Shown here piece after piece: positions 4,186 to 5,091 of a DNA stretch of 5,091 nucleotides; within the stretch, counting starts at the first letter, position 1; each line of letters opens with the position of its first letter. Both the position numbers and the translations under genes were made by a program. The notes under the pieces are model-generated. The model was not told where the DNA came from, did no database searches, and worked only from the letters and a program-made list of their open reading frames with translations. The stretch is taken from NCBI GenBank assembly GCA_011051635.1, contig DRKV01000426.1, positions 1-5,091 of the forward strand, in the 5' to 3' direction. The stretch comes from Chloroflexota bacterium (lineage in GTDB: Bacteria; Chloroflexota; Anaerolineae; Anaerolineales; DRKV01).

Positions 4186-5091
4186 ATGTCCTACAAAAGA
4201 GTCATTCTTGATGCCTTCGGCGGTCCTGAGGTTTTGCGCGTTGTGGAGGAAAGCGTCCTCCCTGAACCCGGAGTGGGCGAAGTGCGCCTCAAAGTCCTGG
4301 CGACCAGCGCGACCTTTACGGATACGATGATACGCAAGGGGATTTACTTTGGCTTCAAGGAAAAACCGCCCTTCTCGCCGGGCTACGACGTAATTGGCGT
4401 GGTGGACAAGGTCGGACCGGGCGTCAGCGGTTTCACCCCCGGGGAGCGCGTGGCGGATTTGACGGTTTATGGAGCCTATGCGGAGTACATCCTGCGCCCC
4501 GCCTCCTCGCTTGTCCCTGTCCCTGCCGGGCTGGACTCTGCCGAGGCGGTCAGTCTCGTTCTCTCCTATGTCACTGCTTACCAGATGCTCCACCGCGTCG
4601 CAAAGGTGCAGCGCGGGGAGCGTATCCTCATCCACGGGGCGGGCGGTGCGGTCGGGACGGCGATGCTCCAACTGGGGGGGCTGCTGGACCTGAAAATGTA
4701 CGGAACGGCCTCCGCCGCCAAGCGGGAATTGGTCGAGCGTTTGGGGGCGGCGCACGTCGACTACACCAAAGAGGATTTCGCGGTTCGCATCCGTTCCGAG
4801 GGCGGCGTGGACGCGGCCTTCGATGCCGTCAGCGGAGAAAACTTCAAACGCTCCTTCCACTCCCTCAAAAAGGGCGGAATTCTGGTTGCTTACGGCATGT
4901 ACGCCAATGCGATGGGGCAAGGGGGGAATCCCCTTGTAGATTTTGCAAAAATTGCCCTCTGGAATCTCCTCCCTAATGGGCGCAGAGCCTCTATCTACTC
5001 CATCGGCGGGATGCGCCAGAAGCACCCCGACTGGTTCAAGGAAGATTTGAGCGCCCTCTTTAGCCTCCTGGGGGCGGGGAAGGTCAAACCC
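4186..5091 (+). CDS. Medium-chain dehydrogenase/reductase, zinc-free quinone-oxidoreductase-like NAD(P)H enzyme (3' end missing)
   Basis: 302 codons are present and the gene runs off the right edge; relatives have about 330-340 residues, so roughly the last tenth is missing. The N-terminal GroES-like domain (about 1-120) starts FGGPEVLRVVEE and has PGYDVIGVV (65-73). It lacks the GHE-type zinc motif of alcohol dehydrogenases, pointing to the quinone-oxidoreductase branch. The Rossmann domain has AGGAVG (152-157), matching the AxxGxxG dinucleotide motif. Ser176 and Lys179 after the second strand (GTASAAK) suggest NADPH preference. SYVTAYQML (127-135) matches the TAY motif of the family. Such cytoplasmic enzymes reduce quinones, enones or other electrophilic carbonyls. 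The divergent TetR and shared operators suggest induction by a small molecule, possibly the substrate. The substrate cannot be read from the sequence. Confidence 0.9.
   Translation, partial: MSYKRVILDAFGGPEVLRVVEESVLPEPGVGEVRLKVLATSATFTDTMIRKGIYFGFKEKPPFSPGYDVIGVVDKVGPGVSGFTPGERVADLTVYGAYAEYILRPASSLVPVPAGLDSAEAVSLVLSYVTAYQMLHRVAKVQRGERILIHGAGGAVGTAMLQLGGLLDLKMYGTASAAKRELVERLGAAHVDYTKEDFAVRIRSEGGVDAAFDAVSGENFKRSFHSLKKGGILVAYGMYANAMGQGGNPLVDFAKIALWNLLPNGRRASIYSIGGMRQKHPDWFKEDLSALFSLLGAGKVKP

Noticed and set aside
4162..5025. 287-codon minus-strand open frame opposite the oxidoreductase
   Set aside because: It has no motifs. The plus strand gives a clear family protein with a ribosome-binding site and a promoter.

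Overview
The window looks like chromosomal DNA of a GC-rich environmental bacterium. My best guess is Chloroflexota, class Anaerolineae. The pointers are a lipoprotein with a Pro/Thr-rich 'TPxPTPTP' linker behind its lipobox, and gaps between genes packed with degenerate short-period repeats and hairpin modules. This assignment is inference: there is no rRNA or other marker gene here.

Layout, left to right. (1) Positions 1-246 (+) hold the C-terminal end of a class V aminotransferase, followed by a strong bidirectional terminator hairpin (301-331). (2) Positions 247-664 hold no gene. They contain the terminator, a small hairpin, a 150-bp element built on an 8-bp period (389-538), and an array of ATTCG units on a period of about 10 bp (591-662) that ends two bases before the next stop codon. 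(3) Positions 665-3097 (-) encode an 810-residue lipoprotein with a long TPR superhelix and a C-terminal lytic transglycosylase domain. Its promoter is so close to the ATG that the mRNA is probably leaderless. (4) Positions 3140-3251 hold sixteen 7-bp units of the form GTCNNNN, immediately upstream of that promoter. (5) Positions 3272-3880 (-) encode a TetR-family repressor with a WHG-type C-terminal domain. (6) Positions 3952-4081 hold a 130-bp modular hairpin element inside the presumed tetR leader. (7) Positions 4116-4160 form a near-perfect 45-bp palindrome carrying two operators and two face-to-face sigma70-type promoters. (8) Positions 4186-5091 (+) encode a zinc-free medium-chain quinone-oxidoreductase-like enzyme, cut by the window end.

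The TetR gene and the oxidoreductase form a classic divergent regulator/target pair. The repressor probably binds the palindrome and controls both its own gene and the oxidoreductase. The transglycosylase lies downstream of tetR on the same strand but has its own promoter and looks functionally separate.

The most unusual points are the symmetric, overlapping promoter palindrome and the fact that every gap between genes holds a different family of short-period or hairpin repeat (periods 7, 8 and about 10 bp, plus the hairpin element). I see no transposase, CRISPR array, tRNA or rRNA.
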